Assembly: GCA_945881775.1 (NCBI GenBank)
Contig: CAMCVE010000015.1
Coordinates: 1 to 62,674, forward strand
Direction: 5' to 3'
DNA length: 62,674 bases
Source: Bacteriovorax stolpii
GTDB lineage: Bacteria > Bdellovibrionota > UBA2428
In this document: positions 16,996 through 24,697 of the stretch, one piece after another
Layout of the letters: each line of letters starts with the position of its first letter
How positions within the stretch are numbered: position 1 is the stretch's first letter
Translations under genes and position numbers: made by a program
Notes under the pieces: generated by a model
What the model saw: the letters and a program-made list of their open reading frames with translations, nothing else
Told to the model about the DNA's origin: nothing
Database searches by the model: none

Positions 16996-17634
16996 ATGGA
17001 GCACGCACAAGCTGCCCTACCGGGCCTTGAATTCAAAAAGCACCTGAGTTTCGGCGGATCGCTCCTGAAGCACTCGCACGCCAAGACCTCCCGCCCGCTC
17101 TCATCAAAACAAGCGCTGCACGTGGTTCTACGGTCCGACGTTGCCCAGAGTGAGCGCTCGCTTCTCAAATACGAGCGAGTCATCCGAAACATGCTCCTCA
17201 AACAAGGACGCCGAAACGGCGTGAAGGTCTACCGCGTAGCAAACGCAGGCAACCATTTGCACCTGCTCGTAAGATTCACCAAGCGGCGCGGACTTCAAAA
17301 TTTTCTTAGGGGCTCATGCGGGCTTATCGCACGCAAAGTGATGGGGGCTGAGCGCGGCCGAGCAAAAAAGTGGTCGCTTTCGACCGAAGCGCGTCCCAGC
17401 GCAAAGGCCCCGCGTTTCTGGTCGCAGCGCCCCTTCACACGCATCGTGAGCTGGGGTCGCGATTTCGATTCGGTTCTCGCCTACGTCAAACTGAATTCCC
17501 TAGAAGCCCTCGGTTTTCTCAGCCGCAAATTCACGAAAGCCCTGCCTTCGCAAGCGATCCGCAGTCGCGTCTTAAGCGAGATGAGCGAGGCGCTCGCAGG
17601 ACACATTCAAAGTCGCGCCCCTCGAACGGGTTAG
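16996..17634 (+). CDS. RAYT-like (REP-associated tyrosine) HUH transposase-family protein
   Basis: The protein resembles TnpA-REP/IS200-type Y1 proteins. RPLSSKQALHVVLRSD near the N-terminus is the family's opening strand, NHLHLLVRF holds the metal-binding HUH pair, QNFLRGSCGLIARKV is the following helix, and LAYVKLNSLEALGF contains the candidate catalytic Tyr (usual YxxxNP). Such proteins nick and rejoin single-stranded DNA at small hairpins. No terminal repeats, second copy or clear REP array flank it, so it looks like a single-copy domesticated member. I chose ATG 16996 because a TTGACA/TAGCTT promoter ends 7 bp upstream; a TTG at 16930 is the only longer start. Confidence 0.75.
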   Translation: MEHAQAALPGLEFKKHLSFGGSLLKHSHAKTSRPLSSKQALHVVLRSDVAQSERSLLKYERVIRNMLLKQGRRNGVKVYRVANAGNHLHLLVRFTKRRGLQNFLRGSCGLIARKVMGAERGRAKKWSLSTEARPSAKAPRFWSQRPFTRIVSWGRDFDSVLAYVKLNSLEALGFLSRKFTKALPSQAIRSRVLSEMSEALAGHIQSRAPRTG

Positions 17635-17781
17635 CGTTCGACATAGCACCAAGCTTTGTCGTCAGGAAATCCCACTTTGAGTAGCGTCGCCCACACCAAC
17701 CCAGCGGGCCTGCATTTAAGATGAGAATTACCTTGTAACAACGCAACGCGCTAAGTAACCAATCCCCAGGAAGTTCATTCG

Positions 17782-18408
17782 ATGCCAACGAAATATCTCC
17801 TTTCATTGATTTTCTTAGTCGCTTCCCAGGGAACTCTGGCAGCCGGAGCTCGCCCGCCGGTCGATGTTGCGGATCCTCACCCCTCCTATAAAATTTTTAC
17901 CCAATCCCCAGAGGAACTTATTTGCTGGGCGGCGGCAGCCAAATCCGTTCTCAGAATGTACCCGCAGCGCAACAGAGACTCGGTCTGCGAGATCGTCTCC
18001 AAGATCAGAAACCAGAACTGCTGCCTTCCCGGAGACGGCATCATTGAGAGGTGCAACTATCGGGGGCGAGTCCAAGACGTCTATCGATATTACGACGTGC
18101 CCTTTCATGAATTCGGCGTCGATTTTGACCAGCTCTACCGCGAGCTCAAAGCCGGGCGACTCGTGAATATGATTATCAACATGTCACGCTTCAAGAACGA
18201 GGAGCGCCAGGGGCACGTCAACACGATCTATAAAGCCGAGAAGCTCGACGACGGTAGCTACCGTTTTTACGTCGGCGACTCCGGCCCCTACCGTTGGTTT
18301 AGGTTCCGCAGCCGCGACGTCAAGCGCCTGCGCGATGGACGCTGGTCCTACGTCTCTCTGAATGAGAATTTCACGATCGAGCGCTTCGTCACCGTCTTGC
18401 CTCAATAG
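17782..18408 (+). CDS. Secreted papain-like cysteine peptidase (AvrRpt2/C70-like)
   Basis: The 208-residue protein starts with a signal peptide (MPTKYLLSLIFLVASQGTLAA). The catalytic Cys is probably in ICWAAAAKSVLRMY, the usual CWAA start of papain-like C39/C70 peptidases. It is followed by the NCC pair typical of the AvrRpt2-like group, a His in RQGHVNTIYKAE and an Asp in YVGDSGPYRW. Together these give a Cys-His-Asp triad in the expected order. It would act in the periplasm or outside the cell; the target is unknown. AGGAAG lies 9 bp before the ATG. It stands alone between the RAYT-like gene and the GNAT remnant. Confidence 0.65.
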   Translation: MPTKYLLSLIFLVASQGTLAAGARPPVDVADPHPSYKIFTQSPEELICWAAAAKSVLRMYPQRNRDSVCEIVSKIRNQNCCLPGDGIIERCNYRGRVQDVYRYYDVPFHEFGVDFDQLYRELKAGRLVNMIINMSRFKNEERQGHVNTIYKAEKLDDGSYRFYVGDSGPYRWFRFRSRDVKRLRDGRWSYVSLNENFTIERFVTVLPQ

Positions 18409-18462
18409 GACCACGAGAGATCATCGAAGCATCCTTGGTTCGATGAAGGACGGCTCTAAAGA

Positions 18463-18777
18463 TTACTTCAAACGGCGCTTCTTCTTAGCGCTCCACTCTT
18501 TGCGAAGCTTTGAAAAGACCTGAGTGTCTCTGAATTTGCCCAAATCAATCCCATCTTGCCGGTGTGTGCCCTCGTACACATAACCGCACGCCTTGGGGAC
18601 ATTGGCCGATCGCTCGTTGATTGAACTGCAACGAATTTGGACTCGATTGAAACCCACCTTGAAGAGCGCGTTTTCTAAGCAGACAACGGCCTCAGACATA
18701 TATCCAAAGCCCTCGAAATCCCCATGGTTCTGATGAAAACCAACTCGTCTTTGACGGATTTGATGTACCCAGGCCAT
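18463..18777 (-). pseudogene. Truncated RimJ/RimL-type GNAT acetyltransferase
   Basis: About 104 codons match only the C-terminal half of a GNAT N-acetyltransferase of the RimJ/RimL group: a degraded Gly-rich acetyl-CoA loop region (DFEGFGYMSEAV), then FNRVQIRCSSINERSANVPKACGYVYEG, which is the usual segment ending near 'LGFxxEG'. Full-length relatives have about 170-180 residues, and the N-terminal strands are missing. Upstream the frame continues only as low-complexity sequence to a TTG inside the terminator of the next gene, so no proper start exists. It is probably decaying, though a short functional protein from ATG 18777 cannot be excluded. Confidence 0.55.
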
Positions 18778-18868
18778 GGGAGGAACTTCTCGAGTCTCTT
18801 GCGGTCCTTGTTGACGTATTCGTTTGCTCAATCCAAGGCAGCCAAGCCCTAGCGCCGGCGCTCGCAGC

Positions 18869-18912
18869 AAAAAAAACGAAGGGTGAGCAGGCCCGCTAGC
18901 CCACTCACCCTT
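18869..18912 (-). terminator. Rho-independent terminator of the sigma-54 activator gene
   Basis: A 9-bp inverted repeat, AAGGGTGAG (18879-18887) with CTCACCCTT (18904-18912), is followed on the minus strand by eight Ts (A-run 18869-18876). It lies 38 bp after the stop of the gene at 18950. Confidence 0.85.
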
Positions 18913-18949
18913 GCAACGACCCCTAGAGGAGAATCGTTATGGCCAAACT

Positions 18950-20869
18950 TTACGCGTTGCCGCTGAGACCGGCGTTGTCGAAGCGCATCGGAGGCTGAAG
19001 TTGTTTCTTCTTCAGTTTCTCGACGAGCGTCGTACGATTGAGACGCAAGAGACCTGCGGCACGGTTACGGTTCCAACCGGTGCGCTCCAGAGCCTGCAAG
19101 ATCAGGATATTTTCGAACTGATCAACGATCGAGTTGAAATCCAGGCCGTCTTCAGGGAACGCAAGGCGATCAGCGAGAATACGCAGTGCCGTTTCGACGC
19201 TGAGCTGTCCTTCGATGCCGATCTCAGTCGCATCTTGAGCGCCGATATGACAATCGCGCGACGATTCAAACTCGTTTGACGAATTCGAAGACGCACTCTG
19301 CTCGATCATTCCCTTGGTAAACATCATGTTATTTTTCATTTCCGACCCCTCCCCCATTGAATCCCTAGAAGCGCCTTGCCCCGCCTCATAATAATCGTAA
19401 CCAAGCTGCTGCCCGGTCGTTTCCGTTTGTTGTTGCTGCCCCAAGAACGCTTTCTTGGGATTGATCAAGTCTTCGTACTCGATGTCTGAAAGATTCAGAC
19501 GACGGTACTTCTCGGGGAAATCGAGGATATCGATCATCCCTGACGACTTGAGGATCACCATCCGCTCCATCAGATTCTCGAGCTCGCGCACGTTGCCTGG
19601 CCACGCATAAGCGACCAGAGAACGAAGCGCCGCACGGGTCACGCCGGTCACCCGACGAGACTTGTCACGGTTGAACTTCTTCACGAAGAAGTCCACGAGC
19701 AGCGGCACATCTTCAGCACGCTCACGGAGCGGCGGAATATGAACCGGAATCACGTTGAGACGATAGAACAGGTCCTCGCGGAAACGGCCGTCAGCTACCA
19801 TTTGCTCGAGATCACAGTTCGTCGCCGCTACGATGCGGACGTTGGCGTTCTTCGACTTCGTGGAGCCCACGGGCTCATAACGACGGGTCTGAAGCACGCG
19901 CAAGAGTTTCACTTGCAGATTCGCGCCCATATCCCCAATTTCATCGAGGAAGAGCGTGCCTTGTTCTGCGGACTCGAAACGACCTTCCCGATTACTGATG
20001 GCGCCCGTGAAGGCACCCTTCATGTGACCGAAAAGTTCCGACTCAAGAAGCTCTCCCGGAATGGCGCCACAATTGACGGCCACGTGAGGGAACTTAGTAC
20101 GATGGCTCCGCGCATGGATTCGATTGGCGATCAGCTCTTTGCCCGTTCCCGACTCGCCCGTTATCAGCACCGTGCTGTCGGTATCGGCAATCGCATCGAC
20201 CAAAGCTAGCAGTTCCTTCAGAATGGGACTGCGAGTGATGATCATCGGATCAATCGTTTCCACTGCGGCCTGAGGCAGATCGATGTTTTGAATGTCGCCC
20301 TTTGTGAGTCCACCGTTCATACGGATCATCTCCTCAGCGAACAATTGCATCTTCTGATTCTGGCTAGGATCCAACCACTCCCATGTCTCCTTAAGAGCCA
20401 TGAGTTGTGAATGGTTCCACTTCGGCGACGCCGTCAGTGCCACGTGGCGCACTCGGGGCAGGACCATCGAAAGACGAGCGAGGTGCTCGACTTGCTTGGG
20501 CTGCTGAGTGTCCAGCGGAACATAGACAAGCGCATCGCACTCGACATTGTAGAGATCGTCTGGCTGGAGAATATCTCCACCTTCGACCTCCGCGCCGAAG
20601 ATCTTCGACAGGTGACTGAGATCTTGCTTTTGTCTGTTGCCGAGGAAGCACCACTGTACGGAAACTTCCTCGCGACGCAGGAACGAATCGAGCTGGAAGA
20701 CTTGGGTCAACACCCCGAGAATCTCCGAGTCCGAAAGGCGTCCCCGTACTGGAGGCACCGACCCGTCCTGGAATTGAATTCGACCTTTTTTTACGCCTTC
20801 ACAAAACTGGATAATGGAATCCAATCCTGCTTGAGCCCCTAATATTAAAACGACGCGTCCATACGCCAT
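18950..20869 (-). CDS. Sigma-54-dependent transcriptional activator (NtrC family)
   Basis: The protein (about 639 residues) remodels RNA polymerase-sigma54. An N-terminal domain of about 200 residues has no clear phospho-acceptor receiver signature, so the input signal is unknown. The AAA+ domain has Walker A GESGTGKE, the sigma54 contact loop GAFTGA, Walker [11 protein letters not shown], and the R-finger region. A long Gln/Ser-rich linker leads to a C-terminal Fis-type helix-turn-helix ([23 protein letters not shown]). The layout is like FlrC/FleQ-type regulators. I chose ATG 20869; an earlier in-frame start at 20914 is possible. It has its own promoter (20936-20964) and terminator. No -24/-12 sites were found in the window. 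Confidence 0.9.
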   Translation of the reverse strand: MAYGRVVLILGAQAGLDSIIQFCEGVKKGRIQFQDGSVPPVRGRLSDSEILGVLTQVFQLDSFLRREEVSVQWCFLGNRQKQDLSHLSKIFGAEVEGGDILQPDDLYNVECDALVYVPLDTQQPKQVEHLARLSMVLPRVRHVALTASPKWNHSQLMALKETWEWLDPSQNQKMQLFAEEMIRMNGGLTKGDIQNIDLPQAAVETIDPMIITRSPILKELLALVDAIADTDSTVLITGESGTGKELIANRIHARSHRTKFPHVAVNCGAIPGELLESELFGHMKGAFTGAISNREGRFESAEQGTLFLDEIGDMGANLQVKLLRVLQTRRYEPVGSTKSKNANVRIVAATNCDLEQMVADGRFREDLFYRLNVIPVHIPPLRERAEDVPLLVDFFVKKFNRDKSRRVTGVTRAALRSLVAYAWPGNVRELENLMERMVILKSSGMIDILDFPEKYRRLNLSDIEYEDLINPKKAFLGQQQQTETTGQQLGYDYYEAGQGASRDSMGEGSEMKNNMMFTKGMIEQSASSNSSNEFESSRDCHIGAQDATEIGIEGQLSVETALRILADRLAFPEDGLDFNSIVDQFENILILQALERTGWNRNRAAGLLRLNRTTLVEKLKKKQLQPPMRFDNAGLSGNA

Positions 20870-20935
20870 ATCCTCAAAACCCTCCCCTGGTTTCGTGGAT
20901 CCGCGGGCTGACAAAAATCCGCTCCCCTTAAGATA

Positions 20936-20964
20936 ATTAAACGGGCGAATGAGAGAACCGTCAA
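20936..20964 (-). promoter_or_regulatory. Sigma70-type promoter of the sigma-54 activator gene
   Basis: On the minus strand TTGACG (20959-20964) and TTTAAT (20936-20941) are separated by exactly 17 bp. This gives a leader of about 60 bases before ATG 20869. Confidence 0.65.
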
Positions 20965-21056
20965 TTCCGCGCTTCCTGTATTTTTGACACGTTCATAGGG
21001 GGAATCGGTTAAGAGAAATGACAACTTTGAGAAAGCTGCTAATCTAACTCTTCGAT

Positions 21057-21890
21057 ATGACACGAAAACGAAATGTAAAAAAGAAATCGGCTGGCCTCGG
21101 CAGCCCCAAAAAATTGACCGAAGACATGCAAAAAAAAATGGCAGTGCCAGAAGTTCTTCACAGTATTCCTGGCAGCAAGCTCGAAGAGATCAGGTTTTTG
21201 CGTGGCGAAGACAACCCCGCGAAGGAAACTTGGCGCACCTTCCGCATCATGGCGGAGTTCATTAAGGGCCTGGAGGCCCTTAATGGAGTCACCAAAGGCA
21301 TCTCCATGTTCGGAAGTGCTCGCATCAAGGCCGACTCCACCTATTATGAGCTTGCCTGCAACACAGCACGCGCCCTGGGCAAGTCGGGCTTCACAATCAT
21401 CACGGGCGGCGGCCCAGGAGCTATGGAAGCCTCAAACAAAGGAGCACGCGAAGCCGGAGCCCTCTCGATCGGCCTAAATATTAAGCTGCCGTTTGAGACA
21501 CACGTGAATCCCTACGTGGACATCACAGAGAACTTCAACTTCTTCTTCGTACGCAAGGTAATGCTCGTGAAATACGCTCACGCTTTTGTGATTCTCCCGG
21601 GAGGATTCGGAACACTCGATGAAATGTTCGAGGCCCTCACGCTGATCCAGACGGGCAAGATTTCGAACTTCCCAATCATTATGATGGGCAAGGCCTACTG
21701 GGGCCCGCTCTTAGACTGGATCAAAGGCACAATGCTCAGCCACGGAATGATCAGTGAGAAAGACCTGCAATCAATTTACCTCACGGACGACCCCAAGGAA
21801 GCCGTGAAGATTGCGCAGAAGCACTGGAAGAGTTACCTCAAAGACCTCAAAGACGAGATCGTCGAAAACTCCTGGATGCATCCGGGCTAA
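21057..21890 (+). CDS. LOG-family protein (cytokinin-riboside phosphoribohydrolase-like)
   Basis: The 277-residue protein has the Rossmann-like LOG fold. GGGPGAMEASNKGA and the signature LPGGFGTLDEMFEAL (PGGxGTxxE) carry the catalytic Arg/Glu region. Family members hydrolyse nucleoside 5'-monophosphates to ribose-5-phosphate and a free base; many bacterial members have unknown natural substrates. The N-terminal 55 residues are Lys-rich and outside the domain. No Shine-Dalgarno is visible before ATG 21057. Possible -10 hexamers end 7-12 bp upstream (TAACTC or TAATCT), so a leaderless mRNA is possible. It converges on the TraR/DksA gene. Confidence 0.85.
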   Translation: MTRKRNVKKKSAGLGSPKKLTEDMQKKMAVPEVLHSIPGSKLEEIRFLRGEDNPAKETWRTFRIMAEFIKGLEALNGVTKGISMFGSARIKADSTYYELACNTARALGKSGFTIITGGGPGAMEASNKGAREAGALSIGLNIKLPFETHVNPYVDITENFNFFFVRKVMLVKYAHAFVILPGGFGTLDEMFEALTLIQTGKISNFPIIMMGKAYWGPLLDWIKGTMLSHGMISEKDLQSIYLTDDPKEAVKIAQKHWKSYLKDLKDEIVENSWMHPG

Positions 21891-21928
21891 CACAAGGCCG
21901 CTTGACCCATGAGGACCCAACAAACACA

Positions 21929-21960
21929 CAGGGCTGGATTCCTTTCGGAACCCAGCCCTG
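21929..21960. terminator. Hairpin between the convergent LOG and TraR/DksA genes
   Basis: A 14-bp stem with one mismatch (CAGGGCTGG arms plus ATTCC/GGAAC) closes a TTTC loop. On the minus strand it is followed by the T-rich stretch TGTGTGTTTG; on the plus strand no T-run follows. It probably ends the minus-strand transcript and may serve both. Confidence 0.55.
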
Positions 21961-22027
21961 CGACTGCACCTGGCAGCCCCTATAAAACGCTTCCCCTCCC
22001 CCGAGTCGAAGCGCTCAATTCAAATTT

Positions 22028-22402
22028 TTAACCGACGCGCGCGAAGCGCTTCGCCAGACGTTCACGTTCTTCTTGGGCCTCAACGGAAAAGCGGGTCCAA
22101 GGTTGAGCGTCGAGACGACCTTCGTCGATCGGCTCTTCAGAGTCTTCGCAAAGTCCGTAAGTGCCTTCCTCGAACTTGCCCAGAGCATTTTCGATCTCTG
22201 TGAGAAGGAAACGATCGCGAGCTTGGACGTTCAGGGAGACGCTCTGCTGGATGATCATGGCGGCATGATCCGACTCGTCCACGAGATCCTCGCGGTCGAT
22301 GGTGAGGCCTTCGGCTCGGTTGACCATGCCACGGTTGAGGATCTGTTCCCGCATCACAAGAAGCTTCTTCTTGTAGGTTTCGAGTTTTTCTTTCTTGAGC
22401 AT
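22028..22402 (-). CDS. TraR/DksA-family protein with a degenerate zinc finger
   Basis: This 124-residue protein has the DksA coiled-coil/zinc-finger layout: a helical N-terminal half (KLETYKKKLLVMREQIL, then DESDHAAM near the usual coiled-coil tip) and the globular end GTYGLCEDSEEPIDEGRLDAQP. DksA binds the RNA polymerase secondary channel and works with ppGpp. Three of the four zinc ligands are replaced: the pattern is C-x2-S ... S-x2-A instead of C-x2-C ... C-x2-C. Zinc-independent DksA paralogues are known (DksA2-type, C-x2-T ... S-x2-A in Pseudomonas), so this may be a functional zinc-free form. A GGGGGG run lies 6 bp before the ATG. Confidence 0.85.
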   Translation of the reverse strand: MLKKEKLETYKKKLLVMREQILNRGMVNRAEGLTIDREDLVDESDHAAMIIQQSVSLNVQARDRFLLTEIENALGKFEEGTYGLCEDSEEPIDEGRLDAQPWTRFSVEAQEERERLAKRFARVG

Positions 22403-22586
22403 CTCATGCCCCCCTTTGATTTGTTAGACAAACCTTTCGACACTTCAGGTTAAGGTCTTGAGTAAAATTCTAAGGCCTTTTCAGAAACCGATCGACGCCT
22501 GCCTTCTGGCGCCTCTCCAGAGAATTTGCCCCGGAGCTTTCACATTTTACGGGACAACAACTTAGAACTTTTGTGAAATTTTGGTT

Positions 22587-22619
22587 AAAAAGCAAAAAGC
22601 CGCGGAGCTCCCCCGCGGC
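22587..22619 (-). terminator. Rho-independent terminator of the frameshifted secreted-protein gene
   Basis: On the minus strand a 7-bp GC stem (GCCGCGG / CCGCGGC, 22599-22605 and 22613-22619) is followed by TTTTTGCTTTTT. It lies 40 bp after the stop at 22659. Confidence 0.85.
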
Positions 22620-22658
22620 CTAAATTCTTCTTAAATCGCGACGGTTTGTTGGCGATCT

Positions 22659-23110
22659 TCAGGGAACTGGGACGAGCACACAGGTGGACTTAGAGGTGCC
22701 ACCACCCTGAGCGTTCTTGCGATTGACTTTGACCAAGATGCTGCCGTCCTCGCGACGATCAAGTACGAAGTCACTTCCGAACTTGCGGATGATATTGAAG
22801 TTCTTGTTAGCGGACTCATGTGTGATACGCGTTGGAGTGACGCTGGTTTTAAAACGCTTGTCATACAAAGTATTCACGCCTTCGTTCTGATCGATGCTTT
22901 CGATATAGATCCCAGTCCCGGCAATCTTGAAGGTCAGTATTTCTTGAGAATCTGCCGATTCGAGAGTGTTTCTTTAGATTTGATTCCAGAACTCGTTGAG
23001 TTATGCGCTCCCGTCTTCTTAGACCCCGCCGAATGATCCACTGCGGCCGCGCCGAAGGAAATTCCAAGGCAGAGTGCGAAAAGTGAAGTGGGCACGAATG
23101 AATTGCGCAT
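22659..23110 (-). pseudogene. Frameshifted small secreted protein
   Basis: The gene starts with a good Shine-Dalgarno (GGAGGGAAG) and ATG 23110. It encodes a signal peptide (MRNSFVPTSLFALCLGISF...) and a Ser/Thr/Lys-rich segment, then stops at 22934. A second frame resumes at the same place and continues with coherent protein (EILTFKIAGTGIYIES ... RREDGSILVKVNRKNAQGG) to 22659. Removing one TC from the CTCTC run at 22962-22966 joins both frames into about 149 codons. The terminator is intact. It may be a recent pseudogene, a slippage-switched gene or a sequencing error. I do not recognise the family. Confidence 0.7.
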
Positions 23111-23229
23111 AAAACTTCCCTCCGAGTACCCTCCGACTTTGACAGGGAAGGAACAAAATCCGCGGGACAAAAGAACCCTTAACGCAATCTTCACGACCCG
23201 AAGGCCAAACGAAATTTCGCATCATTCGC

Positions 23230-23259
23230 TTGACGGATTCACTGCGCACCCTCTAACCT
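23230..23259 (+). promoter_or_regulatory. Predicted promoter of glnII
   Basis: TTGACG (23230-23235) and TAACCT (23254-23259) are 18 bp apart. It would give a leader of about 155 bases. No sigma-54 -24/-12 pair is evident. Confidence 0.45.
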
Positions 23260-23280
23260 CAATCTCCCATAAGGGGTCGC

Positions 23281-23295
23281 TTCACATAACGTGAA
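23281..23295 (+). promoter_or_regulatory. Inverted repeat TTCAC-N5-GTGAA in the glnII leader
   Basis: A perfect 5-bp dyad lies just downstream of the predicted promoter, a position suited to an operator. The binding protein is unknown. Confidence 0.3.
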
Positions 23296-23311
23296 TTCCC
23301 AACACACCCAT

Positions 23312-23328
23312 TTCGACAAAATGTCGAA
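23312..23328 (+). promoter_or_regulatory. Inverted repeat TTCGACA-AAA-TGTCGAA in the glnII leader
   Basis: A perfect 7-bp dyad with a 3-bp spacer lies 93 bp before the glnII start. It is longer than expected by chance in this short region and looks like a dimeric-repressor operator. The regulator is unknown. Confidence 0.4.
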
Positions 23329-23421
23329 GCCTCTCCAGGCACGGTGCTCTCTTTTTGCGACCCCGGAGGGAATCCCGCGCTTTGAGGGTTTCGAATCTCA
23401 CTCTAAAGAGGGATTCTAAAA

Positions 23422-24483
23422 ATGACCGGTAGCTCCTTTATTCAAGCCGAATACATCTGGATGGACGGAACTGTTCCAACGCAAAAATTGCGTTCGAAAA
23501 CGAAGATCATCAAGCCCAAAGGCAAAGCGGTCGAGCTCAGTGATTTCGGTGACTGGAGCTTCGATGGATCCTCCACCAACCAAGCAACAGGCCATGACTC
23601 GGACTGCATCCTCAAGCCCGTCGCCTTCGTCAAAGATCCTATTCGCGGCGACAACAACGTCCTCGTGCTTTGCGAAGTCTACAATCCCGACGGCGTCACG
23701 CCTCACAAGACCAACACCCGCGCAGAGCTCCGTCGCGTCCTAGAGAGCGGCGCTCAAAAAGAAGACCCCTGGTTCGGCTTCGAGCAAGAATACACACTCA
23801 TGGACGGCATGCGCCCTCTCGGATTCCCTGAGAACGGCTACCCCGCTCCCCAAGGCCCCTACTACTGCGGCGTTGGCGCCGACGAAGTCTTCGGTCGCGA
23901 AGTCGTCGAGGCCCACACTCAGTGTCTTCTCGACGCAGAACTCATGATCTACGGAACGAACGCAGAGGTTCTTCCCGGTCAGTGGGAATTCCAAATCGGT
24001 TACCGTGGCGAGCCTAACGAGAAAGCGGATGCCCTCACCATCAGCGATCACATGTGGTTTGCGCGTTGGCTCCTCTACCGCGTTGGCGAAGAATTCGGCG
24101 TGGCTGCAACCCTGCACCCCAAGCCTGTTCGCGGCGACTGGAACGGCACCGGCATGCACACGAACTTCTCCACCAACTCCATGCGCGACCCTTCCAAGGG
24201 TAAGAGCGCCATCGAGAGCGCCATCAAAAAGCTCGGCGAGAGACACGAAGAGCACATCGGCGTTTACGGCGCCGACCTGAGCTTGCGCCTCACGGGCCTC
24301 CACGAAACCTGCTCGATCCACGAGTTCCGCTCTGGCGTGGCCGACCGCGGTTCTTCGATCCGCATTCCTCGCCCCGTCGCTAACAAAGGCTACGGATACC
24401 TGGAAGATCGCCGTCCTGGCGCGAACGCAGACCCTTACCAAGTCGCAAGCCGCCTTCTGCAGACGATTCTCGACATCAAGTAG
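23422..24483 (+). CDS. glnII: Glutamine synthetase, type II (eukaryote-like)
   Basis: This enzyme makes glutamine from glutamate, ammonia and ATP. At 353 residues it is the short GSII type, not the 450-residue GSI. Characteristic segments are AEYIWMDGT, the DGSSTNQATGHDSDCIL substrate loop, FGFEQEYTLMD with metal-binding Glu residues, PGQWEFQIG, and NGTGMHTNFST with the catalytic region. GSII lacks the adenylylation Tyr of GSI, so control is expected at transcription. That fits the structured leader with two inverted repeats. A strong terminator follows at 24513. GSII occurs in eukaryotes and in scattered bacteria such as rhizobia and actinomycetes. Confidence 0.95.
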   Translation: MTGSSFIQAEYIWMDGTVPTQKLRSKTKIIKPKGKAVELSDFGDWSFDGSSTNQATGHDSDCILKPVAFVKDPIRGDNNVLVLCEVYNPDGVTPHKTNTRAELRRVLESGAQKEDPWFGFEQEYTLMDGMRPLGFPENGYPAPQGPYYCGVGADEVFGREVVEAHTQCLLDAELMIYGTNAEVLPGQWEFQIGYRGEPNEKADALTISDHMWFARWLLYRVGEEFGVAATLHPKPVRGDWNGTGMHTNFSTNSMRDPSKGKSAIESAIKKLGERHEEHIGVYGADLSLRLTGLHETCSIHEFRSGVADRGSSIRIPRPVANKGYGYLEDRRPGANADPYQVASRLLQTILDIK

Positions 24484-24512
24484 CCCCTGCACCGTTTTTT
24501 GATCACATGGGA

Positions 24513-24546
24513 AGCCCTGACTCTGCGGAGAGTCGGGGCTTTTTTC
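24513..24546 (+). terminator. Rho-independent terminator of glnII
   Basis: A 12-bp stem (AGCCCTGACTCT with AGAGTCGGGGCT, one G-T pair), a GCGG loop and a six-T run lie 30 bp after the glnII stop. Confidence 0.9.
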
Positions 24547-24697
24547 ATTGTCAGGTGATCGATTCAGAATGTGGCTGGAGAGGCATCAATCGAGCTCGAA
24601 CGATAGCGTCCTCAGGAGGCGTGGAAAAGCATCCCGGCACACCGCGCCGCACAATCACAGACTTAAGCCTTCGCATCATTCTTCCGTTAAGGGTGAT

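Larger units (their letters stand above)
23111..23421. other. Divergent regulatory region upstream of glnII
   Basis: This 311-bp stretch has no gene. It holds a plus-strand promoter (23230-23259), two inverted repeats between that promoter and glnII (23281-23295 and 23312-23328), and must hold the minus-strand promoter of the frameshifted gene, for which I see no clear match. Confidence 0.6.

Noticed and set aside
16930-17781. Insertion sequence around the RAYT-like gene
   Set aside because: No terminal inverted repeats, target duplication or second copy is visible; it looks like a resident single gene.
18422-18445. CATCGAA/TTCGATG hairpin after the papain-like peptidase gene
   Set aside because: Only 7 bp with a 10-base loop and no T-run on the plus strand; too weak to call a terminator.
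21057-22402. Sigma-54 (-24/-12) promoters near the sigma-54 activator
   Set aside because: No TGGCAC-N5-TTGC-type match was seen upstream of the neighbouring genes.
23740-24492. 250-codon open frame on the minus strand
   Set aside because: Antisense to glnII; low-complexity Ala/Arg/Val composition typical of a shadow frame.
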